From the NCBI GenBank assembly GCA_030054735.1, contig JASGVX010000045.1:1-47720 (forward strand): DNA of 47,720 nt. The letters are read 5' to 3'. Shown piece after piece: positions 26,337-36,537 of this stretch. The notes below the pieces were generated by a model. That model was not told the DNA's origin, made no database searches, and saw only the letters and a program-made list of their open reading frames with translations. The stretch is from Methanobacteriota archaeon (GTDB lineage Archaea > Halobacteriota > Methanosarcinia > Methanosarcinales > Methanosarcinaceae). Both the position numbers and the translations under genes were made by a program. Numbering within the stretch: position 1 is the first letter of the stretch; each line of letters starts with the position of its first letter.

Positions 26337-27011
26337 ATGAAATTCGACCTTCACGTACATTCCGAGCATTCAAGGGATAGTAATTCAAGTCACAGGGACA
26401 TCATTGAGACTGCCTGCAAAAGGGGACTTGATGGGTTTGCTATCTGTGATCACGATACCGTGGAAGGCGGGCTTGCCTGTGCGGAAAAAATCATGGAACT
26501 AGGTCTTGAAATTACAGTGATCCCGGGAGTGGAAGTGAGTTCTTCTAAAGGGCATATTCTGGTTCTCGGGGTCAGGGAAAACATTGAACCTTTCTTGAGC
26601 CCGGAAGAAACAATCCTGCAGGCAAGGAAACTTGGTGGCACAGTTATTATCCCTCACCCGTTCAAGCGCAGCTCCCACGGGATAGGAAGTTTCGAAGGGC
26701 TTGATATCGATGCAGTTGAGGTATTTAATTCTCGCTGCCTCTTTAATTCAGCCAACCGGAAAGCTCTGGAAGAGGCAAAAAGGCTCGGAATACCCGGGGT
26801 TGCGGGAAGCGACGCCCATACTCCCGAAATGGTAGGGCAGGCATACACTGATATAAACGCTTCTAAGAATACAGTTGAAGCTGTGCTAAGAGCCATCAGA
26901 GAAGGAAAAGTTGCCCCAGCAGGAAAAAATACGCCCACCTCAACTATCCTTAAACAGATGTCAGAAAGCGCAAAACGGAAAATAAAGAAAAAATTCTTTG
27001 GAATGTTTTAA
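26337..27011 (+). CDS. PHP-domain metal-dependent phosphoesterase
   Basis: 224-residue polymerase-and-histidinol-phosphatase (PHP) domain protein, a metal-dependent phosphoesterase. Metal ligands are visible in order: FDLHVHSEHSRDS (residues 3-15), CDHDTVEGG (about 38-46), Glu in IPGVEVSS (about 63-68), His in IIPHPF (about 108-113) and GSDAHTPE (about 158-165). The basic C-terminus (KRKIKKKFFGMF) could bind nucleic acid or membrane. The family includes YciV-type enzymes that degrade 3',5'-bisphosphonucleotides or short RNAs; the substrate here is unknown. A second, more distant PHP protein is encoded at 29.4 kb. Confidence 0.88.
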   Translation: MKFDLHVHSEHSRDSNSSHRDIIETACKRGLDGFAICDHDTVEGGLACAEKIMELGLEITVIPGVEVSSSKGHILVLGVRENIEPFLSPEETILQARKLGGTVIIPHPFKRSSHGIGSFEGLDIDAVEVFNSRCLFNSANRKALEEAKRLGIPGVAGSDAHTPEMVGQAYTDINASKNTVEAVLRAIREGKVAPAGKNTPTSTILKQMSESAKRKIKKKFFGMF

Positions 27012-27418
27012 AGGACTATCAGGATATATGGTTCACAGCTGAAGTCTTCAATGAATCATTTCTGGACCCATTTTTCAGGATTCGTTTTCATGATCTGAAA
27101 TTTACATGATATTCATATATACATATATATATTCATCTTTGATCGACATGATAATCTTTTATGAGAGAGAATAAATCTACCATTGACTCTGCTTCCTTGT
27201 TTTTGTGTTGAAAGAAAAAGGATACAGGGTCAATCATATTTTACAGAACTTTCGGTACGCTATCATACTTGTGCGTAAGATTAATTCTGATTCCTTTTTT
27301 GTGTAATAAGTATAGTCAGCAATAGTAGAGTGGTAACAGAAATACTTGAAATTATATATTGATTATCCCTTAAGGACACGACCCAATTTTTCTTCATTTG
27401 ATTTTCTTCTTTACCAGG
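27012..27418. other. 407-bp gap between convergent genes
   Basis: AT-rich, with an alternating TATATACATATATATATT stretch around 27115-27131. No gene, clear terminator hairpin or repeat is recognised. Confidence 0.5.
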
Positions 27419-28549
27419 TCAGCCTCCAGGATTTCTCTCAAGAAATTTCCTGACAGCAGCAGGCCCGTCCATCACTTCGGAAAGTTCCATTAACCTTCGG
27501 GTTTTCATACTATAAGTTTTATCTTCCATAACTTCCCGGATACAGGCAAGGATGACTTCAGGTGGGGTCAAATAACTCAACCGCTTTCCATATCCTTTTT
27601 CTTCGAGAATGGCGGCATTATTTTCCTGCTCTCTATGTCTTTCATCCGGAAATGAAAGAACAGGAAGCCCAAATGAAAGGCTCTCCATGATGGTTCCATG
27701 CCCACCGGCAGTAATTACCAGATCTGAGCCTTTGTAGTAAGGAAAAGGATTGTCTGTAAAACCCACAAACTCCACATTGCCTGGAATTTCATGGAACTGA
27801 TCAGGGCATATGCCGGGCCCTGAGATAAAGGTATAATGAATGGCCGGGTCCAGTTTCGCAGCTTCAAGCACGTTCCTGAATATAACTGCTCTGTACCCGA
27901 AAGCTCCAATTGTCGAAAGAACGTTGGGGCGTTTGAAGTCTTTTACTCCGGCTTCCCGGTACCTGCACCGGATAAGAGGACCACTGAAAAAGATATTATT
28001 ATTAATGTCCTTTGAAATGGTGAAATTTTTTTGATTTACGGAGTAAGGGGGTGGATAATCAGGGACTATTATTCCATTAACAGTGCTGAAAATATAATTA
28101 TAAAATCTTTTGACAATCTTTCCTGCTGTTCCTAAAATCAGTCCTTTTTTCTGAAAAAATTCTTCCATATTGAACTGGTGCCCTATATAGTAAACAGGGA
28201 TTTTCTTCATCTGTGCAACAAGGATACCTGAATAGTACCCGTCTGAAAGTACAAAATCTGGACCCAGTTCTTCAATCAGATTAAGCAGCTTTCTAAATCC
28301 TGAGGGTGAAAGGTTATTCAGCGTTTCTTTGATAGATTTTCCAATATCAAAGACCCCGGCCTCTCCAGCCAGCTTTATTTCTGCAGGGATTTCATATGCT
28401 GAATAACCTGTTTTTTGCACAAGTTCCTTTGAGTAACCATAAGCTCCAAACTTAACTTCATGTCCTGCCTCCATAAAATCTTTTCCAAGTGCAAGGCAGC
28501 GACTGGTGTGACCAAGTCCTTCTCCACACATAAACAGCAAGATTTTCAT
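27419..28549 (-). CDS. MJ1255/VC2487-type glycosyltransferase
   Basis: 376 residues with the two-domain GT-B fold of MurG/UDP-glycosyltransferase relatives, most like the MJ1255/VC2487 family. The N-terminus MKILLFMCGEGLGHTSRCLA has the G-x-G-H-xx-R signature of that family. The acceptor domain contains 'DFVLSDGYYSGILVAQ'. The C-terminal donor domain contains 'VEFVGFTDNPFPYYKGSDLV' then ITAGGHGTIMESLSFGLPVL, the nucleotide-sugar-binding GGxGT loop with the Glu. It probably transfers a sugar to a lipid or glycoconjugate on the inner membrane face; donor and acceptor are not readable. Monocistronic on the minus strand. Confidence 0.82.
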   Translation of the reverse strand: MKILLFMCGEGLGHTSRCLALGKDFMEAGHEVKFGAYGYSKELVQKTGYSAYEIPAEIKLAGEAGVFDIGKSIKETLNNLSPSGFRKLLNLIEELGPDFVLSDGYYSGILVAQMKKIPVYYIGHQFNMEEFFQKKGLILGTAGKIVKRFYNYIFSTVNGIIVPDYPPPYSVNQKNFTISKDINNNIFFSGPLIRCRYREAGVKDFKRPNVLSTIGAFGYRAVIFRNVLEAAKLDPAIHYTFISGPGICPDQFHEIPGNVEFVGFTDNPFPYYKGSDLVITAGGHGTIMESLSFGLPVLSFPDERHREQENNAAILEEKGYGKRLSYLTPPEVILACIREVMEDKTYSMKTRRLMELSEVMDGPAAVRKFLERNPGG

Positions 28550-29000
28550 ATCTCTATCCTCTGCCGTTATTTATAGCAATTAATGTGCAATAACTGTTTT
28601 CTTGAGTAGAACATTGCTTGCAGAGTTCTAAAAGCTTCAAAAACGAGCTGAGTAATTCGAAAAATAAAAAGAAGAGATTTGAAGTAAAATCCATCTCGGA
28701 GGAAGTAACATGGAGAGGATTCAGAAAATTCCTTAGCGATGCTATGCTTTTTGCTCTGTTCGTATATTTTGGGTGTTTGTGTTTTTGGTTCCACGCTACT
28801 AATAATTAATACTCACATCTTATATATATACTTTTTCTTTTCCTATATATTCATTTCATCAAATATAGTATTTAGCTTATAGATATATATCCAAATTCCA
28901 CATCTCTTCTTTCGAGTGTTTTTGAAGGATAATCTGCCCAAAAGAGGCGTGTTTATTTCTTCTTTTCAATTATCACTCCTCAAATGCTTCTCAATTTTAT
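28550..29000. other. 450-bp gap with a doubtful small membrane-peptide frame
   Basis: A plus-strand frame from TTG 28618 to 28809 would give 63 residues with one hydrophobic helix (about 42-58), but it has no ribosome site and a poor start. The rest is AT-rich. Nothing else is recognised. Confidence 0.35.
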
Positions 29001-29008
29001 ATTTTTCA

Positions 29009-29204
29009 GTAACTATTCAGCCCATATAAAACAATATCAATAGCCATCTTTATTAATACCCAGGAGACAAATTTCTGTAATTTGATTTTCTTTGACTGCT
29101 GGCGGTTGCCTGCGTTTTCTCATTGTTTATAAGTTAATTCTCAGCTTCCTTGTTTTCGTTAGAATCAATATCAATAGGCATGTTTTGGTAGGCTGAATAG
29201 TTAC
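29009..29204. mobile_element. 196-bp MITE with 14-bp inverted repeats and 8-bp duplication
   Basis: Perfect 14-bp terminal inverted repeats, GTAACTATTCAGCC (29009-29022) and GGCTGAATAGTTAC (29191-29204), with further imperfect symmetry inward (CAATATCAATAG against the matching inner right part). The element is flanked by perfect 8-bp direct repeats ATTTTTCA (29001-29008 and 29205-29212). No coding capacity. An 8-bp target duplication with GTAA-type ends is what IS66-family transposases make, so this is probably a non-autonomous IS66-like derivative (family link is inference). Confidence 0.88.
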
Positions 29205-29384
29205 ATTTTTCATAAGATTCTTTTTTAGCAATCAATTTATTTTTCTCCAAATACATATACTAATTAAAAAAATATATTTTTTAGCGAAACATCTTTATAG
29301 ATCAATCTCTTCCTTTTAATTGTATAAGAATTTATTGAATACTTTGCACAGAAAGAAACACAATAAAATGGTCGTGCATGTTTT

Positions 29385-30383
29385 ATGCAAGGAAAACTTG
29401 AAAACAATCCTAAATCAACGATAAGTTCTGAGATTGCAGAAACCTTACTCAAGGAAGGATGGAAAAAGATGGACCTGCATGTTCACTCATCATGTTCCTA
29501 CGATGTCCCTCCAGCAAAGGCAATGCACCCTGCAGTTCTTTTTGAAAAAGCGAAGGCTAAAGGACTTGATTATGTGACCTTTACCGACCATGATACTGTC
29601 GAAGCATATAACCTGCTAGGCTGGGATAAAGAGGGGCTTATACCAGGTGTTGAGATTTCAATCAAAGATCCAAAAAATGTAGGTCATACCCTTCACATTA
29701 ATGTTTTTGAGTTTGACCAGGAAGAGTTTGGAGAACTTGAGGCTATTGCCAGCCAGGAACGTGATTTCAAAAGTATTATCCGCTATCTCAGAGTTCACGA
29801 CCTTCCACATATATACAACCACCCATTCTGGTTTGCCATAGGAGACCTTCCCAATCTCTGGGCAGTACCTGAACTCGTAAAACAGTTCCCTGTAGTTGAA
29901 TATAACATGCAGGATCTAACGGAAAAAAACCTGATTACTGCTGCTATTGCCCGAAAATATGGAAAGGGACTTGCTGCTACCACAGACAGCCACACAGGTG
30001 GTATGGGTTCAGTATATACTCTTGCAAAAGGAGATTCTTTTAGAGAATATTTTGAAAATATAAAAAATGGCAGGTCGCTTATAGTAGTAGAAGAAGGAGC
30101 GCAGCGCCATCTTACAAAAGAACTGAGTGCCTGGGTCGAACTGGTTTTTTCGATGGATAGAAATGTAAGGAGGGAAAAGAATTTTACTACAAATGTGAAG
30201 GCTTTTGACAGGTTGATAAATTTCTTTGCAAATGAGAGAATTAAAGAGTTTCCAAGAATTAACGATTTTGCGATGAGATTTTTCCAGAACTTTTCCAGGT
30301 CTGGACTGCCTGCTTACTTATATATGAGGGCAGAAAAGCCTCTGGTTTCTAGAATAGAAAAAATAGTTAGTCTTACAGCATAA
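29385..30383 (+). CDS. PHP-domain protein with extra C-terminal helical domain
   Basis: 332 residues. The PHP metal-site motifs appear in order: KMDLHVHSSCSYD (about 28-40), TFTDHDTVEAYN (about 64-75), IPGVEISI (about 86-93), HIYNHPFWFAIG (about 144-155) and TTDSHTGGMG (about 205-214). After the PHP core a C-terminal stretch of about 90 residues is mostly helical and basic ('RLINFFANERIKEFPRINDF') without a recognised family. It is likely a phosphoesterase of unknown substrate. The start is uncertain: ATG codons at 29368 and 29378 lie just upstream, and none has a clear ribosome site. Confidence 0.82.
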   Translation: MQGKLENNPKSTISSEIAETLLKEGWKKMDLHVHSSCSYDVPPAKAMHPAVLFEKAKAKGLDYVTFTDHDTVEAYNLLGWDKEGLIPGVEISIKDPKNVGHTLHINVFEFDQEEFGELEAIASQERDFKSIIRYLRVHDLPHIYNHPFWFAIGDLPNLWAVPELVKQFPVVEYNMQDLTEKNLITAAIARKYGKGLAATTDSHTGGMGSVYTLAKGDSFREYFENIKNGRSLIVVEEGAQRHLTKELSAWVELVFSMDRNVRREKNFTTNVKAFDRLINFFANERIKEFPRINDFAMRFFQNFSRSGLPAYLYMRAEKPLVSRIEKIVSLTA

Positions 30384-30916
30384 AATTCATGATAATGCCC
30401 CAAAAAAGTTCAGAATAAAACACAGGTAAAAAGTAATAGGCAGACTGGAGAACTCAGTTTTAATCCTTTCTGAAAATTAAATAATCGGCAGATTATGGTA
30501 TTTTTAATAAAAACTAAGTCCATTTTTGGTACATTTCTGCAAACAGACTCGATAAATACTTAGATGCCGATTCAAAATATATTCTTTTTCTGCAATCAGG
30601 ATCTTGCTATTGAATACGGTTTTGAAACTGATTTCATCCCATAAATAGGAATATTTTTTATTGCTCGGTGCCAGCGTGCTCAGCCTCGCGCAGGGCTTCT
30701 GGATAGAAATGACAAATAAGTATCATTCAGGATTACGAAATAAGATCACTGATTCATAGATAAGACCGCAAGAAACAAAAAGCAGATTCGTAATTCAGCC
30801 AGTCGATGAGCAGTAAAAAATTTACATTCTACTGGAAACCAGATATATTTAAATAATCGCAAGCACTCTAAAACCCAAGAAATTCTTACACTCATTTCTC
30901 ATCACGGAGTGTCTTT
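30384..30916 (+). promoter_or_regulatory. Gap and valS promoter
   Basis: The 530-bp gap has no gene that I can support. A TATA box ATATATTTAAATA at about 30843-30855 and CGGAG at about 30905-30909 near the start mark the valS promoter with an expected leader of roughly 40 nt. A GC-richer patch at 30665-30705 is unexplained. Confidence 0.6.
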
Positions 30917-33526
30917 ATGCCAGAATCAGAAATTCCAAAAGAATATAACGCAAATGAGGTTGAGAAAAAGTGGATGGAGAAATGGGACCTCTCCATGTAC
31001 CACTTCAACTGGGGAGAAGATACCCGTCCCCAGTATATAATTGATACTCCACCTCCATACCCTACAGGTAATTTTCATATCGGAAACGCGCTCAACTGGT
31101 GTTATATCGACTTTGTCGCCAGGTACAAACGCATGCGTGGGTATAACGTAATGTTTCCCCAGGGCTGGGACTGTCACGGCCTGCCGACAGAAGTTAAAGT
31201 TGAAGAAATCCACGGAATTACAAAAAACCAGGTCCCAAGAGCTGATTTTCGCAGGATGTGCAGAGAACTTACAGCAGAAAACATCGACAAGATGCGTAAA
31301 ACAATGCTGCGCCTGGGCTTCTCTGCGGACTGGAGCAACGAATTCGTTACCATGGAGCCCTCATACTTTGTAAAAACACAGAAGTCTTTTGTAAAGATGT
31401 ACAACAACGGGGACATTTACCACGAAGACCACCCTGTAAACTGGTGCCCCCGCTGTGAAACTGCCATTGCTTTTGCAGAAGTGGAATATGAAGCAGGCCA
31501 AACGAAACTTAATTTTGTCCACTTCGACAAGGTAGATATCGCAACTACAAGGCCGGAACTGATGGCAGCGTGCGTTGCAGTTGCAGTTAACCCCAAAGAT
31601 GAGCGTTACAGCAAATATATCGGTCAAGAAATTACAGTGCCAATCTTCGGGCAGAAAGTAACCCTGATTGCTGACGAATCTGTCGAGCCCGAATTCGGTA
31701 CAGGCGCTGTGATGATCTGTACTTTCGGAGACAAGCAGGATGTGCGCTGGTGGGCAAAGTACGGACTAGCACTTGTAAAAGCAATTGACAAGCAGGGCAA
31801 GATGACAAAAGCTGCAGGCAAGTACGAAGGCATGAGCATTCCCAAATGCAGAGAAGCTGTCATTTCTGACCTTAAAGCTGCAGGCTTCCTCTATGACCAG
31901 AATATCCTTGAACAGAATGTAGGGCTCTGCTGGAGATGTGACACCCCAATAGAAATCCTTTCCGAGCCCCAGTGGTTTGTCAAAATCAACCACGAAGGCA
32001 TCCTGAAAGCTGCAGACGAGATTAAGTGGTACCCTGAATACATGAAAGTCAGGCTCCAGAACTGGACAGGCACTATGGAATGGGACTGGTGCATTTCCAG
32101 GCAGAGGATCTTTGCAACCCCTATTCCTATCTGGTACTGCAAGAAGTGCGGCGAAGTCATGATTGCCGAAGAGAGCTGGCTCCCGATTGACCCGAACGAA
32201 AATGCACCAAAGAAAACCTGTGCCTGCGGGTCAACTGAATTCGAACCCGAAACCGATGTCCTGGATACCTGGATGGACTCTTCGATTACAGCATTAGATG
32301 TTACTGGCTGGGAAAGTGAGCATGAGCTCCGTCTGCCTGCCCAAATCCGTCCTCAGGGGCATGATATCATCAGGACCTGGGCTTTCTATACTATACTGAG
32401 AAGCCTGGCGCTTGAAGGAAAGAGGCCCTGGGACTCTATAGTGATTAATGGAATGGTGCTCGGGTCCGACGGGCACAAGATGAGCAAATCTCTTGGAAAC
32501 GTTATCTCTCCAGAAGAAGTGACCACACAGTACAGTGCAGACGCTTTCAGGCAGTGGGGCGCTGTTGGGGGTTCTACAGGCTCGGACGTAATGTTCCGCT
32601 GGAAAGATGTGATCTCAGCATCTCGCTTCCTGCAGAAGATGTGGAGTATCTACAGATTCTCGATGTCCCACTTAAAGGACTTTGAGCCTGAAGATGCCAA
32701 AAACTTCCCAATGGACTCTCTCTACACAATTGACAGGTGGCTCCTGAGCAAGCTTAACAGGCTTATAGATACAGCCACAAAGGAGTTTGACGAGTACCAG
32801 TTCGATTCTACCTTCAAAGCCATCAGGGGCTTTGCCTGGGAGATTCTTGCAGATAACTACCTGGAACTTGTGAAAGGCAGGCTCTATGGAAAAGATGCAG
32901 AAGGCAGGAAAGCAGCCCAGTATGTGCTATATACAACAACCAGGACCCTTTCCCTTATGCTGGCTCCATTTATACCTTTCTTTGCAGAAGAGATGTACTC
33001 AAGCTTCGATAAAGAAAGCGTGCACACTCAGGCCTGGCCATCGCTTAATGAAAGTCTGATAAGCGCAGAGGCTGAAGCCGAAGGCGACATGATCAAAGAG
33101 ATTACAGGTGAGACCCGCAGATACAAGTCAGACCTGGGAATGGCTCTCAACGCTCCGCTGAAGAAAATAGAGATCTACAACGCAGAGATCGATACTAGGG
33201 ACATTTCAGGGGCTACAAACTCCGAGGTTGAACTTATGAAAGGAGCTCCTGCATTTGAGTACGTGCCTGTTGAAGTTAAACCCAATATGGGCATTCTGGG
33301 GCCGCGCTTTAGAAAAGATGCGGGAGCCGTTGTGAAAGCCCTCGAGGCCGAAGGTCCCGCTTCAGTTGAGGCTCAGGCAGCTTCAGGAAAAATAACCGTT
33401 ACTGTAAACGGAGAAAAAATAGAACTCGGACCCGAAGCAGTTGAGGTCCGGAAAGAAGTAATTTCCGGAGGGCGTGAGGTCGACGTGCTTGATGTAAAAA
33501 GCGCAGTAGTCGTAATTGTAAGGTAA
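30917..33526 (+). CDS. valS: Valine--tRNA ligase (ValRS)
   Basis: Class I synthetase charging tRNA-Val and editing misactivated threonine. The HIGH-type motif is [14 protein letters not shown] (about 47-60) and the KMSKS motif is [10 protein letters not shown] (about 522-531). The CP1 editing domain lies between about 190 and 340 ('[20 protein letters not shown]'). Zinc-type cysteine pairs appear in [10 protein letters not shown] and '[10 protein letters not shown] ... CACGSTE'. The QGxDIxRxW block '[14 protein letters not shown]' is typical of ValRS. 869 residues, normal for archaeal ValRS. Convergent with lysE across a long hairpin. Confidence 0.96.
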   Translation: MPESEIPKEYNANEVEKKWMEKWDLSMYHFNWGEDTRPQYIIDTPPPYPTGNFHIGNALNWCYIDFVARYKRMRGYNVMFPQGWDCHGLPTEVKVEEIHGITKNQVPRADFRRMCRELTAENIDKMRKTMLRLGFSADWSNEFVTMEPSYFVKTQKSFVKMYNNGDIYHEDHPVNWCPRCETAIAFAEVEYEAGQTKLNFVHFDKVDIATTRPELMAACVAVAVNPKDERYSKYIGQEITVPIFGQKVTLIADESVEPEFGTGAVMICTFGDKQDVRWWAKYGLALVKAIDKQGKMTKAAGKYEGMSIPKCREAVISDLKAAGFLYDQNILEQNVGLCWRCDTPIEILSEPQWFVKINHEGILKAADEIKWYPEYMKVRLQNWTGTMEWDWCISRQRIFATPIPIWYCKKCGEVMIAEESWLPIDPNENAPKKTCACGSTEFEPETDVLDTWMDSSITALDVTGWESEHELRLPAQIRPQGHDIIRTWAFYTILRSLALEGKRPWDSIVINGMVLGSDGHKMSKSLGNVISPEEVTTQYSADAFRQWGAVGGSTGSDVMFRWKDVISASRFLQKMWSIYRFSMSHLKDFEPEDAKNFPMDSLYTIDRWLLSKLNRLIDTATKEFDEYQFDSTFKAIRGFAWEILADNYLELVKGRLYGKDAEGRKAAQYVLYTTTRTLSLMLAPFIPFFAEEMYSSFDKESVHTQAWPSLNESLISAEAEAEGDMIKEITGETRRYKSDLGMALNAPLKKIEIYNAEIDTRDISGATNSEVELMKGAPAFEYVPVEVKPNMGILGPRFRKDAGAVVKALEAEGPASVEAQAASGKITVTVNGEKIELGPEAVEVRKEVISGGREVDVLDVKSAVVVIVR

Positions 33527-33529
33527 CTC

Positions 33530-33583
33530 GAGTTGCATCTCCCGAATTGCGTCTCCCGAATTGCGCCTCGGGAGGTGCAACTC
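33530..33583. terminator. Long hairpin between convergent valS and LysE-family genes
   Basis: GAGTTGCATCTCCCGA (33530-33545) pairs with TCGGGAGGTGCAACTC (33568-33583) over 16 bp with one T-G position. The loop contains another partial CTCCCGAATTGCG copy, so the left arm is duplicated. There is no long T tract on the plus side. It probably works as a two-way terminator or RNA-stabilising stem. Confidence 0.7.
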
Positions 33584-33590
33584 AGGCATT

Positions 33591-34217
33591 TCAAATTAAG
33601 TTTAACGATTCCAGACCCACTTTGATAAAAGTCAATCCAAATATAATCTGGGCGATTCCCAGTGCGCGAACGATAGAAAAATAATATTTACTGTTAATAA
33701 AATACTTTGACTTCTCTACAATTAACGCAACAATTACCTTTGAACCTACAAGAAGTAAATAGAAACCTGTAATAAATAAAATTGTAGCCCATATATGAAT
33801 GCTTAAACTCTTAAGAATTATTGGCCCGCCTATGGACAGCCAGAAGACATATGGATGCGGGTTCCCAAAATTGACAATTACTCCTTTTTTAAGGGCGTCT
33901 TTCTTTTCTACATTTAATTCGATGCTGTTCTTTTTTATTTTAAAGGATTCGATTCCTGAATATATCAGATATGAAGCTCCAAAAAAAGCAATAATTCCTA
34001 TAAAAAGATCAGAACTTTTCAGATGCGACATAACAAACAGTACAGCTAAAATTATTGGCAGGTCTGTAATTAGAGGAGATACTGCAACCTTTATTCCTTC
34101 CAGCTTGCCGTGCTGCAGAGTTTCAGATATGGTTATAGCAAGGAGAGGGCCCGGAGATGTACCTGCGGCAAGGCCAAGAAAAGCTCCCAGGGCTAAATAT
34201 TCGATAAGATCTAACAT
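33591..34217 (-). CDS. LysE/RhtB-family amino-acid exporter
   Basis: 208-residue membrane protein with about six hydrophobic helices and the LysE-family N-terminal signature, GAFLGLAAGTSPGPLLAITI (about 11-30; G-x-x-x-G-x-x-PGP). The loop 'LKKGVIVNFGNPHPYVFWLS' (about 108-127) with the NP motif is also typical. It exports amino acids or related small solutes across the cytoplasmic membrane; the substrate is not predictable. It starts 35 bp downstream of the ABC permease gene on the same strand, so the three minus-strand genes here may be one operon. Confidence 0.85.
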   Translation of the reverse strand: MLDLIEYLALGAFLGLAAGTSPGPLLAITISETLQHGKLEGIKVAVSPLITDLPIILAVLFVMSHLKSSDLFIGIIAFFGASYLIYSGIESFKIKKNSIELNVEKKDALKKGVIVNFGNPHPYVFWLSIGGPIILKSLSIHIWATILFITGFYLLLVGSKVIVALIVEKSKYFINSKYYFSIVRALGIAQIIFGLTFIKVGLESLNLI

Positions 34218-34252
34218 CTGTGTCGCCTCATTTTTTGGAAGGAAAGAGGCGT

Positions 34253-35005
34253 TTACGCCTCAATCTTCGAAAACAGAACTGCTCCAACCATACAGATAAG
34301 GGCGGATAGTGAACCTACTATTGCAAGGTCATTATAAATACCAAATACACTTATGCCTGTAAAGGCTCCTCTCATGCCGTCCACACCGTAAGTTAGTGGG
34401 TTGACCCTGCTTAAGAAATAGATTGCAGGAGGCAGATTTTCCAGAGGGAAAAGGGCTCCTGAGAGAAAAAAGATTGGCATTATCAGGAAGTTCATTATAA
34501 GCTGGAAGCCGTGCATATCTTTCATTTTTGAGGCAATTGCAAGGCCAAAGCCGGTAAAGAAAATAGCTATCAGGAACATGAAAATTAATCCCAGCCCAAG
34601 GCTTCTGAGACCGGGCACCCTGAACCCGAGGACATAAGTCAGACAAAACACAATCAGTCCCTGGACCATGGCTATGCTTGCACCTCCAAGGGTTTTACCA
34701 AGCATTATTTCTGCCCTTGAAATCGGAGCCACAAAGGTTTCCTTGAGAAAACCAAACTGCCTGTCCCATATAACCTCCAGACCTGAAAAAATGGCTGTAA
34801 AGAGGATTGACATCGAAACAATTCCGGGTGCGAGGAAGTCCATGTAGTTTTCTCCTCCGCTTGCTTTTGCATACATCGGGCCGAACCCGAATCCGAAAGC
34901 CACCAGAAAAAGCACGGGCTGCCCGAGAGAACCAAGAAGCCTGGCTTTGGAGCGCCAGTAATGTTTTAGCTGCCTGAGCCACAGGATATAGATTACTTCA
35001 ATCAA
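34253..35005 (-). CDS. ABC-2 type transporter permease
   Basis: 250-residue integral membrane protein of the ABC-2 family, with six hydrophobic segments (about 25-45, 55-80, 105-130, 140-165, 172-195, 225-247). The ABC-2 marks are 'QPVLFLVAFGFGFGPMY' after helix 1 and 'NFLIMPIFFLSGALFPLENL' in the C-terminal half, which matches the family signature of daunorubicin/DrrB-type permeases. It works with the ATPase encoded immediately upstream, overlapping by 4 bp (ATGA), to export an unknown compound such as a drug, lipid or polysaccharide. Confidence 0.9.
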   Translation of the reverse strand: MIEVIYILWLRQLKHYWRSKARLLGSLGQPVLFLVAFGFGFGPMYAKASGGENYMDFLAPGIVSMSILFTAIFSGLEVIWDRQFGFLKETFVAPISRAEIMLGKTLGGASIAMVQGLIVFCLTYVLGFRVPGLRSLGLGLIFMFLIAIFFTGFGLAIASKMKDMHGFQLIMNFLIMPIFFLSGALFPLENLPPAIYFLSRVNPLTYGVDGMRGAFTGISVFGIYNDLAIVGSLSALICMVGAVLFSKIEA

Positions 35006-35802
35006 TACCTGCCCCTCCTTCTCATTCCCCTTATCGTTCGCATTTTATTTCCAGGCACGTTATCATCCCTGATGTCCCTGCCTGTCAGCTTCAGAAAAGC
35101 CTCTTCTAAAGACTCGGTTTCTGTCCTTTTCTTTATTTCTTCAACGGTGCCAGATTCTATAATTCTCCCGTGGTCAATAATTGCAATCTGGTCTGCAACC
35201 GCTTCGGCTTCTTCCATGTAATGCGTGGTTAGAAAAATTGTCATTCCTTTTTCTTCATTCAGTCGCTTTATATGGCTCCATATGGAATTTCGGGTCTGGG
35301 GATCAAGCCCTACGGTGGGCTCGTCAAGGAAAAGGATTTTCGGGTAGTGGACAAGAGCCCTTGCAATCTCAAGCCTGCGCTTCATGCCACCAGAATATTT
35401 TTCAACGTAGTCTCCCCGCCTTTCCCATAGCCCTACAATTTCAAGGGCCTGCCGGATCCTGTCCTCCCTCTCTTTTCTGGGGACTTTGTAGATTACTGCG
35501 TGGTATTCCATATTTTCGTAAGCAGTAAGCTCTTCATCAAGGCTCCGGTCCTGAAAAACTATTCCAAATGAAGCCCTCGCTTTATCCTGTTCTTTAAGTG
35601 CATTGAAGCCATTTATCATTATCTCTCCCGATGTGGGTTTCAGGACTGTTGTAAGCATTTTGATGGTTGTTGACTTGCCTGCCCCATTAGGGCCGAGGAA
35701 AGCGAAGATGGAACCTGTTTCAACATCAAAACTGATCCCATTTACTGCTGTAAAATCCTCGAATTTTTTTGTAAGAGATTGAACTGAAAGTATGATTTGC
35801 AT
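35002..35802 (-). CDS. DrrA-type ABC transporter ATPase
   Basis: Nucleotide-binding subunit of the exporter. Walker A is FLGPNGAGKSTTIKML (about 34-49), the Q-loop is in FGIVFQDRSLDEEL, the signature is YSGGMKRRLEIARAL (about 133-147), Walker B is ILFLDEPTVGLDPQTR (about 153-168) and the switch His is in TTHYMEEAE. The C-terminal 50 residues resemble the DUF4162-like tail of DrrA-type ATPases. ATG 35802 is taken as the start because the protein then begins MQIILSVQSLTKKF, the normal N-terminus; TTG 35814 would add four residues. It overlaps the permease gene by 4 bp. Confidence 0.93.
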   Translation of the reverse strand: MQIILSVQSLTKKFEDFTAVNGISFDVETGSIFAFLGPNGAGKSTTIKMLTTVLKPTSGEIMINGFNALKEQDKARASFGIVFQDRSLDEELTAYENMEYHAVIYKVPRKEREDRIRQALEIVGLWERRGDYVEKYSGGMKRRLEIARALVHYPKILFLDEPTVGLDPQTRNSIWSHIKRLNEEKGMTIFLTTHYMEEAEAVADQIAIIDHGRIIESGTVEEIKKRTETESLEEAFLKLTGRDIRDDNVPGNKMRTIRGMRRRGRY

Positions 35803-35814
35803 GAGAGAACCCAA

Positions 35815-36537
35815 AATTCTTTTTTCAATGAGTAAAGAATTAGTTTATGCATTTCAGTGAAAGTATCCCGTTTAAGAAAGAACGCCTTGAGCAGTTAAAC
35901 CGAATATTTATAAAGGGCAAGATTTGTAAGGATATATCTTTCTGCTACTGAAATGAAGACATTGTTTATTATGTTATCTAAATAACCCTTTAATTATAAT
36001 ATATTATTTATAAATAATCTTTCAATATTAAACGGCCTGTTATATCATCTCAATATGTTTCCACTACATTTTACATCTTCAGGTCTCTTCATTCTGAATT
36101 CATTTTTTAAAAGGAAAAGGCTTTAAATCTCTGAGGAAATGTTTTATTGAAGACAAAAGGACTGGCTTTCAGGCTTTAATAAAGACAATGTCCAAAGCCT
36201 TTCTATTGCTATTTCCTTGATATTTGAGTTAGTTTCTTCAAATCTGTTTATTTGATTCAGGATTTGCTTTACATTACTCAAGAATTAATCAGATATTTGT
36301 CATTTAGTTTATGTTCTATAAAATTCATCAGATGCTTGTGATCTATAAAAAAGCAGTTATGACTCTACAAGATGTCCGTTATTTATTTCGTGCTTATCAG
36401 ACCCTATTCGCTAATTCATCAATTCTTCAACTGTCTGTATACAGTTCAACCAGTCAAAAATCGTCTAATATCAAAATCCATCTTAACATAAGCCTGTAAG
36501 CCTATTATATAACAGGAATAGGCGGGAGCAATAAGAT
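35815..36537. other. 720-bp AT-rich divergent intergenic region
   Basis: Lies between the divergently transcribed ABC ATPase and htpX genes and must hold both promoters. Several TATA-like runs occur (around 35995-36015 and 36500-36510). A 62-codon plus-strand frame at 36311-36499 has unconvincing composition. No repeat or RNA is recognised. Confidence 0.45.

Noticed and set aside
28618-28809. 63-codon frame with one hydrophobic helix
   Set aside because: TTG start without a ribosome site; kept only as a note because a small membrane peptide cannot be excluded.
30384-30916. T-box-like control of valS
   Set aside because: No T-box core motif or terminator fold, and T-box elements are a bacterial device.
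36311-36499. 62-codon frame upstream of htpX
   Set aside because: Poor start, no ribosome site and composition typical of random AT-rich sequence.
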